Shown: piece by piece, positions 55,269 to 63,670 of the stretch
How the letters are laid out: every line of letters begins with the position of its first letter
How positions within the stretch are numbered: position 1 is the stretch's first letter
NCBI GenBank assembly: GCA_044224515.1
Contig: JBGAKH010000010.1
Coordinates: forward strand, 62,001-126,000
DNA length: 64,000 nt
DNA from: JBBATK01 sp044224515
GTDB taxonomy: Bacteria; Bacteroidota; Ignavibacteria; Kapaibacteriales; NICIL-2
Direction of reading: 5' to 3'
Notes under the pieces: model-generated
The model's database searches: none
What the model saw: only the letters and a program-made list of their open reading frames with translations
Told to the model about the DNA's origin: nothing
Translations under genes and position numbers: made by a program

Positions 55269-57155
55269 ATGTTGCGGTACATTACGTGTTTATACGTTCT
55301 TTTCTTCATCCTGGCTGCAGGGCTGTGCCCTGCAGCTGCGGCGAAGGACAAAACCTCATCTCCACAGCGCGCCGAACGCTATCGTTTGCAATACGACGCA
55401 ATAACAATCACGCACCTAACACCCTCCGCATCATCCGCTCGTTCAGATCCTCCTTCATCCGGCTCCGCTTCACCGAATACTCAGACTCAACAAGCTGGTA
55501 GCAACGAACAAGTTGCTCAGATGCATGTTGAGTGCATACTGGACGTACTGAACGAGAGCGCACGTCGCATGTTCGTACATCTTCGTTCTCCGCAGATTAG
55601 CGTCGTTGTCGACGGCGCTGAACGCAAGAAGGAGAGTAGCGATTTACAGCAGCAACTGAGTTTCGACTGTGTGCTGCACCTCAACGAAGATCGTGCGATC
55701 GAAAACGTTGTACTTCCTTCAAAACTGAACGAGTTGGCTCGCGGACTTAGCCTAGCCCTTCTGACGAGCTTGCAGGGAAGCTATGTAGCCCAGCGTATCG
55801 TCGATACTTTCACCGTCCGGAACGCGCACGATCGTTTGGGCGTGCTTCGAAGTCACGAGCAGTGGGCACTCGAGGGCGGCAAGAGAATGTGCATGAGCCT
55901 CCATAGAGGCTACGCGGTAGAGTTAAGAGAAGATGCTGCGCCCGGTGCTTATATACGACAGCAAAACACCGTTCAAGGCGTTCAATTCAGTACGTATGAC
56001 AAGCGCAGTGGTCGCTTGCTACTTCGCGAGGGTTGTGATACGCAAGTTGTTCGTTTCGCCTCCAAGCCGGTCATTCGATCTCAGAACTGTGCTCAGCTCG
56101 AGTTCGTTAAGCAGCTACCTTGGAGCGCTTCGGAGCCTTCAACCGCCGTTGATACAGTGGAGCTTCCCGAGCGTAGTTCGACGGAAGAAGTCCATCGTGC
56201 CGCCATGCAGCAAATCATGTCAAAGCATACTATCGTGGGAACTCTCGACAGCTTGCGACGACTTGAAGTCCGTGACTCTGCTCTGTCTCAATCCATTGAA
56301 CCTGCCTTGCGTGCAGCCGCTTACCTTCATCCGGAAGTGTGCGACTCTCTGGCTGTGTTCTTGCGCGATTTGCCTTCAAGTGACCAGCGAGTGTTGTTGA
56401 TCTGTCATGTACTCGCACAGTCCGGACACATAAGAGCGCAACAGATCCTCCTCGACCACCTTCAATCCCGCGAGAACGATGAATCGCACGTGGTTCATCT
56501 TATACCGGAACTGGCAGATGTGCGCATCGCATCAGAGCTCATTGTTGACCGTCTAGCCTACTACGCATCGAAAGATCCTCGTTCCTTTGTGCGATCGACA
56601 GCACAACTGGCGCTTGCAAGCCTTGTTCGCTCGCAACGAGTGGCGCAGCCCATTGTGAGTGCGCTTGCTTACGAGCATCTCATGAACACCGCTCCCTCGA
56701 TGTCTTCCGATCAATTTCTGTATGTGCTCGGAAACGCCGGTGACCGTCGAAGCGTCGATACTTTGATGTTCTTTGCGGCGAGTCCGGACACAAACCTTGC
56801 CGCCCTTGCATTGCGGAGCATGCGATCTATTGCCTCTACTCGTGTGGATAGTGCACTTGCTCAAGCTCTTCTCATAGCAGACTCAACGCTGGTTGCGGCA
56901 GCGTTGGACGCACTGGGCTATAGATTGCCACGTCACTACGTTGTGGAGTCTTTGATGGACTTCATTGTACGTCCCTCTTTGAGCTCTTTACGCACAATCG
57001 CGAGCCGGCAGCTCATTCGCTGGATGCGCGATATCCCCTGCATAGACCAGGAAGATTGTGTGCAGCTCTGGCTGTATCAACGCATTCACGATGAAGCAAC
57101 TTCTAAAGCCGATGCCGACACTCTGCAAGCCGTGTTGAATGAAGCGCATCAATAA
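55269..57155 (+). CDS. Secreted protein resembling the N-terminal module of large lipid transfer proteins (vitellogenin/MTP)
   Basis: 628 residues. Signal peptide RYITCLYVLFFILAAGLCPAAAA, with a 10-bp perfect hairpin in its coding DNA. Residues ~35-290 are a beta-rich domain (YRLQYDAITITHL, MHVECILDVLNESARRMFVHL, LNELARGLSLALLTSLQGSY at ~155-173). Residues ~300-620 are a helical superhelix (ALRAAAYLHPEVCDSLAVFL, HVLAQSGHIRAQQILLDHL, TAQLALASLVRSQRV, YVLGNAGDRRSVDTLMFFAAS, LAALALRSMRSIAS). The order and several anchor residues (RGL-x-x-x-L-x-x-x-LQ, LVR, L-x-N-A-G-x-x-x-S-x-x-x-L, A-x-x-ALRS) recall the beta-barrel plus helical LPD_N module of MTP, vitellogenin and apoB as I know it. A generic HEAT-repeat protein is the alternative. 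Two secreted-protein genes precede it. Confidence 0.6.
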   Translation: MLRYITCLYVLFFILAAGLCPAAAAKDKTSSPQRAERYRLQYDAITITHLTPSASSARSDPPSSGSASPNTQTQQAGSNEQVAQMHVECILDVLNESARRMFVHLRSPQISVVVDGAERKKESSDLQQQLSFDCVLHLNEDRAIENVVLPSKLNELARGLSLALLTSLQGSYVAQRIVDTFTVRNAHDRLGVLRSHEQWALEGGKRMCMSLHRGYAVELREDAAPGAYIRQQNTVQGVQFSTYDKRSGRLLLREGCDTQVVRFASKPVIRSQNCAQLEFVKQLPWSASEPSTAVDTVELPERSSTEEVHRAAMQQIMSKHTIVGTLDSLRRLEVRDSALSQSIEPALRAAAYLHPEVCDSLAVFLRDLPSSDQRVLLICHVLAQSGHIRAQQILLDHLQSRENDESHVVHLIPELADVRIASELIVDRLAYYASKDPRSFVRSTAQLALASLVRSQRVAQPIVSALAYEHLMNTAPSMSSDQFLYVLGNAGDRRSVDTLMFFAASPDTNLAALALRSMRSIASTRVDSALAQALLIADSTLVAAALDALGYRLPRHYVVESLMDFIVRPSLSSLRTIASRQLIRWMRDIPCIDQEDCVQLWLYQRIHDEATSKADADTLQAVLNEAHQ

Positions 57156-57570
57156 TCTCGCTCATACAAAGTACGTAAGACGTAGTTTTGTCTACGACAG
57201 TAACTTGCAGAACTCGCACTCAGTGCACTACCGTCGTACTCCACACGGGATTCACACGCCACACGCAGCTCTCGGTCAAGACGGTAGCGCATTCACGATT
57301 TCGTGACGCATAGCATCTCTGCTATGCCGCATTCGGACCGCTCAAACTTTCTCGCCTTTGCTCGCATTGAGTTGCTAGTTAAACGTAACTCGCTTCATCC
57401 ACACTGTGTAAGCTGTGTACCTGACATCGTACGCATAGCCTTCTGATTTCTACGTGTCAAATCCATCCCGGGTCCTTCGCGTAGTGTGCACTGTGCGTAT
57501 ATGCCACTCTATGTATGCTACACTCCTTACCAGCACTTCTCTATGGTACATAACGAACAGCGAGAAATCT
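57156..57570. other. Gene-free stretch with a hairpin
   Basis: An eight-base hairpin GCATAGCA / TCTC / TGCTATGC sits at 57307-57326. No supported gene. Confidence 0.5.
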
Positions 57571-58029
57571 ATGCGTGCCGCTCTTAAAGAACGCCCTGCC
57601 CTTCATACCTTTGACAACGACATTGTTTTAAGTCCGCATTGTGATGGACGTCACTGGCGGATACGCGAGCATTTACATGTATTCGTCGAGTACAATTCCC
57701 GTCGCCGGCATTTCTGCATTCCGAGAGACTTCGTTACGGATTTGACATCGGTTCCTCGAATGATATGGTGGTTGTATCCGTCGTGGGGCCGATACGGTCG
57801 TGCAGCAGTCCTGCATGATTTTCTCTACAGCGGTACAGACTATAGTCGCATTCACTGTGATCGGATATTCTACCAACTCATGCGTGAATACCGCGTTTCA
57901 TTATGCAACGCGCTTGTACTCTACACTGCCGTGCGATGTTTTGGGTGGCTCTCATGGAAAAGAAAACAACGTGGGAGTCGCTTGATTCCTAAACTCAGTG
58001 AAACCGACCGATCGGTCGGCGAGCCATAA
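57571..58029 (+). CDS. DUF1353-family protein
   Basis: Start set at ATG 57571 (MRAALKERPALHTFDNDI); the open frame runs back to 57454. 152 residues. The family signatures are IPRDFVTDLTSVPRMIWWLYPSW, GRAAVLHDFLYS and the Asp-rich helix HCDRIFYQLMREYRVSLCNALVLYTAVRCFGW. DUF1353 proteins are small, widespread in bacteria and phages, and of unknown role; the conserved His/Asp residues suggest metal binding. The tail after the domain (KLSETDRSVGEP) is poorly conserved. It precedes the [2Fe-2S] protein by 142 bases. Confidence 0.88.
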   Translation: MRAALKERPALHTFDNDIVLSPHCDGRHWRIREHLHVFVEYNSRRRHFCIPRDFVTDLTSVPRMIWWLYPSWGRYGRAAVLHDFLYSGTDYSRIHCDRIFYQLMREYRVSLCNALVLYTAVRCFGWLSWKRKQRGSRLIPKLSETDRSVGEP

Positions 58030-58171
58030 GTCGGCAGATTCGGAGTTACGTATCCGCAACTCCTCAGAGACCGCATCAACACTTGCTTTGCAGACAATTG
58101 TCTCCTTTATAGAAGACTTTTTTCCTTCTCAAAAGTTCGTATTTTGCAAACCCAAACGTAGGGGAAAATGT

Positions 58172-58507
58172 ATGTCATATGCACGTGAATACGAGATCGA
58201 AACGAGGACTTCGCCTATGGCTATGAAGACCACCGCAATGGATAGTAGCCGGCGCGGAACGTATCATATACGAGTTTGCACGAATGTATCCTGCATGCTA
58301 CGAGGCGGCGATGAGCTGATGGATCGCATCTGCAAACATTATGACATTGGCAACCAACAACGCACACCGGATGGCCACGTGTCGGTTGAAGAGATAGCAT
58401 GTATGGGTGCTTGCGAGAATGCACCAATTGTATCTCTGAATGACGAGTTTTTCGAGGAAGTCAGCGTGAATGATCTTCCGCAGCTCTATAACATGATTCG
58501 CAAGTAG
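58172..58507 (+). CDS. Orphan NuoE-like thioredoxin-fold [2Fe-2S] protein
   Basis: Start chosen at ATG 58172; an AGGGG site lies 8-9 bases upstream. Longer frames back to 57998 exist but lack such a site. 111 residues. The [2Fe-2S] ligands are Cys in CTNVSC and CMGAC, with the context TYHIRVCTNVSCMLRGGDEL and VSVEEIACMGACENAPIV that is typical of NuoE. The ~70-residue N-terminal helical domain of ordinary NuoE is missing or replaced by an unrelated short leader. No other complex I gene is adjacent, so the partner could be a distant Nuo complex or a soluble hydrogenase/formate dehydrogenase. It may instead be a stand-alone ferredoxin. Confidence 0.8.
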   Translation: MSYAREYEIETRTSPMAMKTTAMDSSRRGTYHIRVCTNVSCMLRGGDELMDRICKHYDIGNQQRTPDGHVSVEEIACMGACENAPIVSLNDEFFEEVSVNDLPQLYNMIRK

Positions 58508-59531
58508 CACATTTTTCTGCTCAATGCTTGACAGCTCAACCTGAGCATTCACCGGTCAGTACAGCAGGTCCCTATTCGTACCTCGATGTCTGCCAAGACG
58601 ACAACCTCTGCACAGGTACTAGTGCGCCCACAGCCAATTGTCCGCTACATGTACATACCGCAGCCGACATGCTCTTTGTCAGAAGGCGCTGATTCATGAA
58701 AGAGGCATAGAAGAGTAGTTCTTCGCCTGTGTTCAATTTTGATCTGAGATTGAGAAAACAGCGCGCGCATCACACGTGCTAACTCGTCTTTTGTAATGCG
58801 TTGAGGCATTGAAGACCTACTGACCTTAGCATCCCGCGGCTTTAATGAATTGAAAGATTTCTTGCCGAAGCAGCTTTGCCGGTTTGACGAGCCTACAGCG
58901 CTTGTTATACCTGTTGATGCCGCTCTTCGCTAAGTCTCGCACCAAAGGACAGATCTTTAAACATTTCGGACTAACCAAACGCTATCGTGTATTCTTCGGG
59001 CATCGTAGGACATTGTGTAGAGCTGATTAGTGTTCTGAAGTCGTAAGTCTATGAGTCGACAAACGCTTAAGCCGACAATGCAGCCGAGCCGCAGCGAAGC
59101 TGCGGCATAGAGAAAAACTGGCTAAAGGTCCGTTCTGCCTGCATTGAAAAGTTGCTTCTCCGTACATGCGCTGGTTGCGTTCATGAATTGTGTAGGATAC
59201 TTCTGCATTGGCCATGCAAAAAGTTGTTAAAACACATAAATTCAGTCGTTTAAGACTTCTATAATTAGAACTTAAGAGCGATTTGTATCATATTCAATCT
59301 CTACGTATATTGATTTTTTGATAGACGGCGCACAGGATTTGTGTGCTTGCAATAGCCGTGTTTGACCAGGGGATTCGCAGTGAATTCTGTGGCCGCTGCT
59401 TTGTATAGCGGGGTCAAATGAAGAGAGCGTTGTGCGGTTTAATCGGCGGTAATAGCTAGTAAAGACAATACTTCAACGAGAAGTGTGTGCCAAGCTATGG
59501 TCTCTGAGATTCCTGCATTCTAAATAAGAAA
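58508..59531. other. Long non-coding or degraded region
   Basis: About 1 kb without a full gene. It contains the small minus frame listed next, plus two plus-strand fragments with gene-like composition (58805-58933, ending PVDAALR; and 58917-59030, MPLFAKSRTKGQIFKHFGLT) in different frames, and a perfect hairpin GCCGCAGC / GAA / GCTGCGGC at 59087-59105. The last 250 bases are AT-rich. The picture fits a decayed gene followed by the oxidase promoter region. Confidence 0.45.
58645..58809 (-). CDS. Possible small protein (54 aa), uncertain
   Basis: A minus-strand frame from ATG 58809 to TAG 58645 encodes 54 residues beginning MPQRITKDELARVMRALFSQ and then turns basic (KIEHRRRTTLLCLF). TAGG lies about nine bases upstream of the start. 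Composition is protein-like, but it sits among fragments in other frames, so it may be the remains of a larger gene. No family recognised. Confidence 0.25.
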   Translation of the reverse strand: MPQRITKDELARVMRALFSQSQIKIEHRRRTTLLCLFHESAPSDKEHVGCGMYM

Positions 59532-59559
59532 TTGATGTCTATTATTCTTTATTTATACA
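59532..59559 (+). promoter_or_regulatory. Candidate promoter of the oxidase operon
   Basis: TTGATG (59532-59537) and TATACA (59554-59559) are separated by 16 bases in an AT-rich stretch, close to the sigma-70 consensus. The expected transcript start would fall only about ten bases before the cytochrome start codon, giving a very short leader without a ribosome site. Confidence 0.4.
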
Positions 59560-59575
59560 CTACACCATATACCCT

Positions 59576-60148
59576 ATGAGAGTATTCGCGAGGTATTGCT
59601 TAGTACTCTTGCTTCTCGCATCGAGCACAAGAGTCTGGAGTCAAGAGGGTGAGAGTTTGTTCAAGGCAAACTGTTCTGCCTGTCACTCCATTGGCAAAGG
59701 CAAGCTAGTTGGACCGGATCTAAAGGATGTTTACGACCGACATCCCGAAGAGTGGCTGCGTAAGTGGATCAAGTCTTCTCAGACAATGGTTCAAGCAGGA
59801 GACTCTGTTGCTGTGAAATTATTTCACGACAACAATGACATGGTCATGCCGGATCAAACCATCAGTGAAGCAGACATCCAGCAGATCATCGACTACCTAA
59901 AAACACATCCAGGTGCTCCCACCAAGCATGTAGCTGCGGCACACGCGGTTGGCGAACATGGTCATGCACTTGCAAATCCTGAGAACCACCTTGCCATTCA
60001 AGAAAAGGAAGGCAACCTTGTATCCTCTTTGGGATACGGCGGATATCTCGGCACGATGCTAAGCGGCTTGACGCTCATGATTGTTTTGACGACACTCTTG
60101 ACCTTCAAGGCACGTAGTCAGGCTCAAAAGGCTAAGAATGAACACTAA
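59576..60148 (+). CDS. Membrane-anchored monohaem cytochrome c
   Basis: 190 residues. Signal peptide VFARYCLVLLLLASSTRVWSQ, then a class I cytochrome c domain (~22-115) with haem motif CSACH in FKANCSACHSIGKGKLVGPDL and a Met ligand in DMVMPDQ. A His/Ala-rich linker leads to a C-terminal membrane segment (LGTMLSGLTLMIVLTTLLTF, ~158-178) with a short basic tail. It should shuttle electrons on the periplasmic side to the CuA centre of the oxidase whose genes follow. It is the first gene of the oxidase cluster, 56 bases before coxB. Confidence 0.93.
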   Translation: MRVFARYCLVLLLLASSTRVWSQEGESLFKANCSACHSIGKGKLVGPDLKDVYDRHPEEWLRKWIKSSQTMVQAGDSVAVKLFHDNNDMVMPDQTISEADIQQIIDYLKTHPGAPTKHVAAAHAVGEHGHALANPENHLAIQEKEGNLVSSLGYGGYLGTMLSGLTLMIVLTTLLTFKARSQAQKAKNEH

Positions 60149-60204
60149 TCAACCCAACTACTACAGAATTCCTCATTCTATCAACGCTCATAGCGAAACG
60201 ACCG

Positions 60205-60900
60205 ATGAAAATTTTTCCAGAAAATGTGAGCACATATGGTCAAGGTATTGACCAGCTCTTTTGGTTGATCTTGGGCTTCGTTGTCATCGCCCTTGTGATC
60301 TCCTATTTCATTTTGATCTACCCAATTTTTAAGAACCATCATAGTCGAGTGCAGAAGGCAACATACGTTACCGGTGAGAGCACAAAGCACTATGCATGGA
60401 TATTGGCTGCACTTGTTCTTTTGCTTGGATCCGACTTCGTGATCCTTGTTGCGGAGCACCATGTGTGGGAGGATATTGAAAACGTCCCCGACAAAGTTGA
60501 TGTGCGCTGCTGTATAACCGGACGACAGTGGAACTGGGCATTTACCTATCCCGGTTTGGACGGCAAACTCTACACGGAAGACGATGTTGTTATCGATGAA
60601 ATGGACAGCGAGTTGCACGTACCTGTAAATGCCAATGTCGTATTCGACCTGAAGGCAAAAGATGTGTTGCACTCGTTCTTTGTCGTCAATACACGCTTAA
60701 AGCAAGACTGTATTCCGGGCCGCACCAACACTCGTTGGTTCAACTTCACCAAAACCGGAAAGTATGACATTTCCTGCGCTGAGATTTGCGGCATAGCCCA
60801 CGCCAAGATGCGCAACTTTATCGTTGTTGAGTCGCAAGAAGACTTTAACAAGTACATCAACGAGCTCTACGCAAAACATTCACAAACAGCATCGAACTAA
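60205..60900 (+). CDS. coxB: Cytochrome c oxidase subunit II
   Basis: 231 residues. Two membrane segments (FWLILGFVVIALVISYFILI, AWILAALVLLLGSDFVIL) precede the periplasmic cupredoxin domain. The CuA ligands are all visible: His in DVLHSFFV and the C-x-x-x-C-x-x-x-H-x-x-M motif in CAEICGIAHAKM. RQWNWAFTYPG carries the Trp-rich docking strand for cytochrome c. No haem motif is fused, so electrons probably come from the separate cytochrome upstream. Gap to coxA is 12 bases. Confidence 0.97.
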   Translation: MKIFPENVSTYGQGIDQLFWLILGFVVIALVISYFILIYPIFKNHHSRVQKATYVTGESTKHYAWILAALVLLLGSDFVILVAEHHVWEDIENVPDKVDVRCCITGRQWNWAFTYPGLDGKLYTEDDVVIDEMDSELHVPVNANVVFDLKAKDVLHSFFVVNTRLKQDCIPGRTNTRWFNFTKTGKYDISCAEICGIAHAKMRNFIVVESQEDFNKYINELYAKHSQTASN

Positions 60901-60912
60901 ACACGCATAACT

Positions 60913-62601
60913 ATGTCACACACAGATCACCCACAAAGCTTTATAAGCAAGTACGTCTTTTCGCAGGACCACAAGGTTATCGGTGCGCAATACACCCTAA
61001 CCGGATTATTGATGGCTGCACTGGGCGGGTTCCTTGCCTATGTTTTTCGTTACAACTTGGCTTGGCCCGGACAGAGCATTCCGCTCTTCGGTGAATTGCT
61101 CCCGAACCAGTACAACACCTTCATTACCTGTCACGGCATGATCATGGTGTTCTGGGTAGCAATGCCCATTCTCCTAGCCGGCTTCGGAAACTTTTTAATT
61201 CCCTTGATGATTGGAACGGACGATATGTCGTTCCCCAAGCTCAACATGATGTCCTACTGGATGTTCTTGCTCAGCGCCATCGTCTTGGTAGCTTCATTCT
61301 TTGTGCCGGGTGGAGCATTTGGTGGTGCATGGACCATGTACCCGCCTTTGTCAGTTGCAGGCTACACAAACACCAATCCGCATTTCTTCCAAGCGCTGTT
61401 CAGCGGGGCTTCTCTCATGATCTTGGCTGTCGCTCTTGAGTTTACCGCAATGCTCATGGGTGGTATAAACTTCGTTGTTACCACTATTAACAAGCGCGCT
61501 CCGGGTATGACGGCGTTTCGCATTCCTTTGGTCGTTTGGTTCTTGAACATTGCAACAGTCATCTTCATGTTTTCGGTAGGACCTTTGGTAGCCGGCGCAT
61601 TTATGTTGCTCTTCGACATCACCGTAGGAACCGGTTTCTATGACCCGTCACGTGGTGGAGATCCAATTCTCTTTCAACATTTGTTCTGGTTTTTTGGTCA
61701 CCCTGAAGTATACGTTCTTTTGTTGCCTTCACTCGGCGTATTGGGCGATATTATCCCGGTCTTTGCGCGCAAGCCCCTCTTTGGATATCGCAAAGTCATC
61801 TATCTGGCATTGTTATCCGCCGTGCTCTCCGTTGTTGTGTGGGCGCACCACCAGTTTATCGCGGGCATCGACCCACGCATGGCTACCTTCTTCAGTATTG
61901 GTACCATTCTCATCTCCATTCCGTTCGCGGGTATCTTCTTGAGTTTCATTGCGACGCTTTGGGGTGGACGCATTAAGCTCAGCCTTCCTATGGCGTGGGC
62001 ACTGGGTTTCATCGCACTGTTTTTGATTGGTGGAATGACCGGATTGTTCTTGGGTTCAAATGCCTTCGACATCTATGCACACGATACATACTTCGTTGTA
62101 GCGCACTTCCACTACACCTTGTTCCCGGATATCTTCTTTGGCTTCTTCGCAGCGTTTACGTACTGGTTCCCCAAATTCACCGGACGTGAACTAAATAAAA
62201 CGATCGGGTACATCCACTTCTGGTTGACTTTCATCTTCTTTAACCTCACGTTCTTCGTGTTGTTCTTTAATGGTCTTGGTGGGCAGCATCGTCGTATCAA
62301 CAACTACGAACTGTTCAGCAACATCAACATCGAGCCGTACATCACCTTCGAAAAGATTGCAACAACGGGAGCTATCTGTCTGATTGCTTCACAATCGCTG
62401 TTCCTTCTGAATCTCTTTATCAGCCTACGTTCCGGCAAGAAGGCTGAGCGCAATCCGTGGAATGCCAATACTCTTGAGTGGGCAGCTCCGTCCCCGCCGC
62501 CGCACGGAAACTTCGAAACGGTTCCGACGGTGTATCGAGGCGCGTATGAGTATAGCGTCCCGGGCGTCGAAAGCGATTATCTGCCGCAATTCTCTGAGTA
62601 A
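60913..62601 (+). CDS. coxA: Cytochrome c oxidase subunit I
   Basis: 562 residues, twelve or more membrane segments. Haem and copper ligands: His in NTFITCHGMIMVF (low-spin haem), HPEVY in QHLFWFFGHPEVYVLLLP (CuB His cross-linked to Tyr, plus the Glu of the D channel), WAHHQF (two CuB His) and HDTYFVVAHFHYTL (haem a3 and haem a His). The HPEVY-Glu type places it with A-type haem-copper oxidases. It reduces O2 to water and pumps protons at the inner membrane. The C-terminal tail after the last segment (PPPHGNFETVPTVYRGAYEY) is longer than in many homologues. A strong hairpin with T run lies in the gap to coxC. Confidence 0.98.
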   Translation: MSHTDHPQSFISKYVFSQDHKVIGAQYTLTGLLMAALGGFLAYVFRYNLAWPGQSIPLFGELLPNQYNTFITCHGMIMVFWVAMPILLAGFGNFLIPLMIGTDDMSFPKLNMMSYWMFLLSAIVLVASFFVPGGAFGGAWTMYPPLSVAGYTNTNPHFFQALFSGASLMILAVALEFTAMLMGGINFVVTTINKRAPGMTAFRIPLVVWFLNIATVIFMFSVGPLVAGAFMLLFDITVGTGFYDPSRGGDPILFQHLFWFFGHPEVYVLLLPSLGVLGDIIPVFARKPLFGYRKVIYLALLSAVLSVVVWAHHQFIAGIDPRMATFFSIGTILISIPFAGIFLSFIATLWGGRIKLSLPMAWALGFIALFLIGGMTGLFLGSNAFDIYAHDTYFVVAHFHYTLFPDIFFGFFAAFTYWFPKFTGRELNKTIGYIHFWLTFIFFNLTFFVLFFNGLGGQHRRINNYELFSNINIEPYITFEKIATTGAICLIASQSLFLLNLFISLRSGKKAERNPWNANTLEWAAPSPPPHGNFETVPTVYRGAYEYSVPGVESDYLPQFSE

Positions 62602-62632
62602 GTGGTCTCAGTGGTGGATCAACGTTGGTGAC

Positions 62633-62663
62633 GGAGTGCTGCATACAAGGAGCACTCCTTTTT
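62633..62663 (+). terminator. Terminator-like hairpin between coxA and coxC
   Basis: Perfect eight-base arms GGAGTGCT (62633-62640) and AGCACTCC (62651-62658), ten-base loop, then five T. It sits between genes that must be co-expressed, so it may be a partial terminator or an mRNA-stabilising hairpin that sets subunit ratios. Confidence 0.65.
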
Positions 62664-62685
62664 GAACAAACACGAATACTACATC

Positions 62686-63291
62686 ATGGAACATCAAAAC
62701 ACATTATCACTGCCGGTGACCCGCGTCCCTCAAGGACGTCTGGCTATGTGGGTCCTTATTGCTGGCGAGCTTATGATTTTTGGAGGATTGATTGGTTGTT
62801 ATATCCTCTATCGCCTGCGTTTTCCTGAGTGGGGCGATCAAGCCGCACACACCTCTACATTTTTTGGCGCATTGAACACTGTGGTGCTTCTCAGCTCTAG
62901 CTTTACGGTTGTCAAGGCACACGAAGCGGCCAACAAGTTTGATACGAAGAAGATTAGCTTTTGGTTGAGCTTGTCGATTCTCGGTGGACTCCTCTTTCTT
63001 GTCAACAAGAGCATCGAATACACAACCGAGATCAGTCACGGATTTACCTTCCCGAGCACAGCCTTGTTTGAGAGCGGCGATAGTATAGGTTCACTGTTCT
63101 GGTCTTTCTACTTCTTGATGACAGGTCTGCACGGTGCTCACGTGATTGCCGGTATGATTGTCATGTTCCTTGCTCTGTTGAATGCTCGAAAGGGCAAGAA
63201 CCTTCACCGTGTTGAGCTAGCCGGCATGTACTGGCACATGGTCGACCTCATTTGGATTTTCCTGTTCCCCTTGCTCTATATCGCGAAGTAG
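62686..63291 (+). CDS. coxC: Cytochrome c oxidase subunit III
   Basis: Start at ATG 62686 (MEHQNTLSLPV); a TTG at 62662 overlaps the upstream hairpin and is unlikely. 201 residues, five membrane segments. The pattern RLAMWVLIAGELMIFGGLIGCYILYR (with the Glu of subunit III near the lipid site), HTSTFFGALNTVVLLSSSFTVVKA, FYFLMTGLHGAHVIAGM and YWHMVDLIWIFLFPLLY identifies it. Subunit III stabilises proton uptake and turnover of the oxidase. It is followed by subunit IV and a second subunit-III-like gene. Confidence 0.95.
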   Translation: MEHQNTLSLPVTRVPQGRLAMWVLIAGELMIFGGLIGCYILYRLRFPEWGDQAAHTSTFFGALNTVVLLSSSFTVVKAHEAANKFDTKKISFWLSLSILGGLLFLVNKSIEYTTEISHGFTFPSTALFESGDSIGSLFWSFYFLMTGLHGAHVIAGMIVMFLALLNARKGKNLHRVELAGMYWHMVDLIWIFLFPLLYIAK

Positions 63292-63319
63292 TCGATCACC
63301 CTTAACCTGAACTACAATC

Positions 63320-63667
63320 ATGGAGTCATCAATGCATCAAAATCTCATAGAAGAAGGTGTCAAATTCCCGGATCCGGCCACGGATTACCATGGACACCCG
63401 AAGTATCTCAATGTCCTCCTCATGTTGTTTGTGTTGTTCGCCATCAGCTTGCTGGTTAGCCCACTTCCACATGTTTACGGTGTGACCATCATATTCGTTA
63501 CAGCATTCATTAAAGCCGCTTTGGTTGTTCGCAACTTTATGCACTTAAAGTACGAACCACTGCTTATCTGGATAGCTGTTGCTGCCGTGTTTTTCTGTCT
63601 CATTGCCTTTTTCTTCGGCATCTATATCGACATCACAGCTGTTAAACTCGACGTGGTTCCACGCTAA
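63320..63667 (+). CDS. coxD: Cytochrome c oxidase subunit IV (prokaryotic type)
   Basis: 115 residues from ATG 63320; ATG 63332 is an alternative. Three membrane segments: YLNVLLMLFVLFAISLLV, VYGVTIIFVTAFIKAALVV and LLIWIAVAAVFFCLIAFFF. The middle helix ends in RNFMHLKYEP, the family's M-H-L-K signature. These small subunits support assembly of A-type oxidases. It lies between coxC and the second subunit-III-like gene. Confidence 0.93.
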   Translation: MESSMHQNLIEEGVKFPDPATDYHGHPKYLNVLLMLFVLFAISLLVSPLPHVYGVTIIFVTAFIKAALVVRNFMHLKYEPLLIWIAVAAVFFCLIAFFFGIYIDITAVKLDVVPR

Positions 63668-63670
63668 GTC

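Noticed and set aside
58508..59531. Insertion sequence or prophage remnant in the 1-kb gap
   Set aside because: No transposase or integrase motif, terminal inverted repeats or target duplication could be seen.
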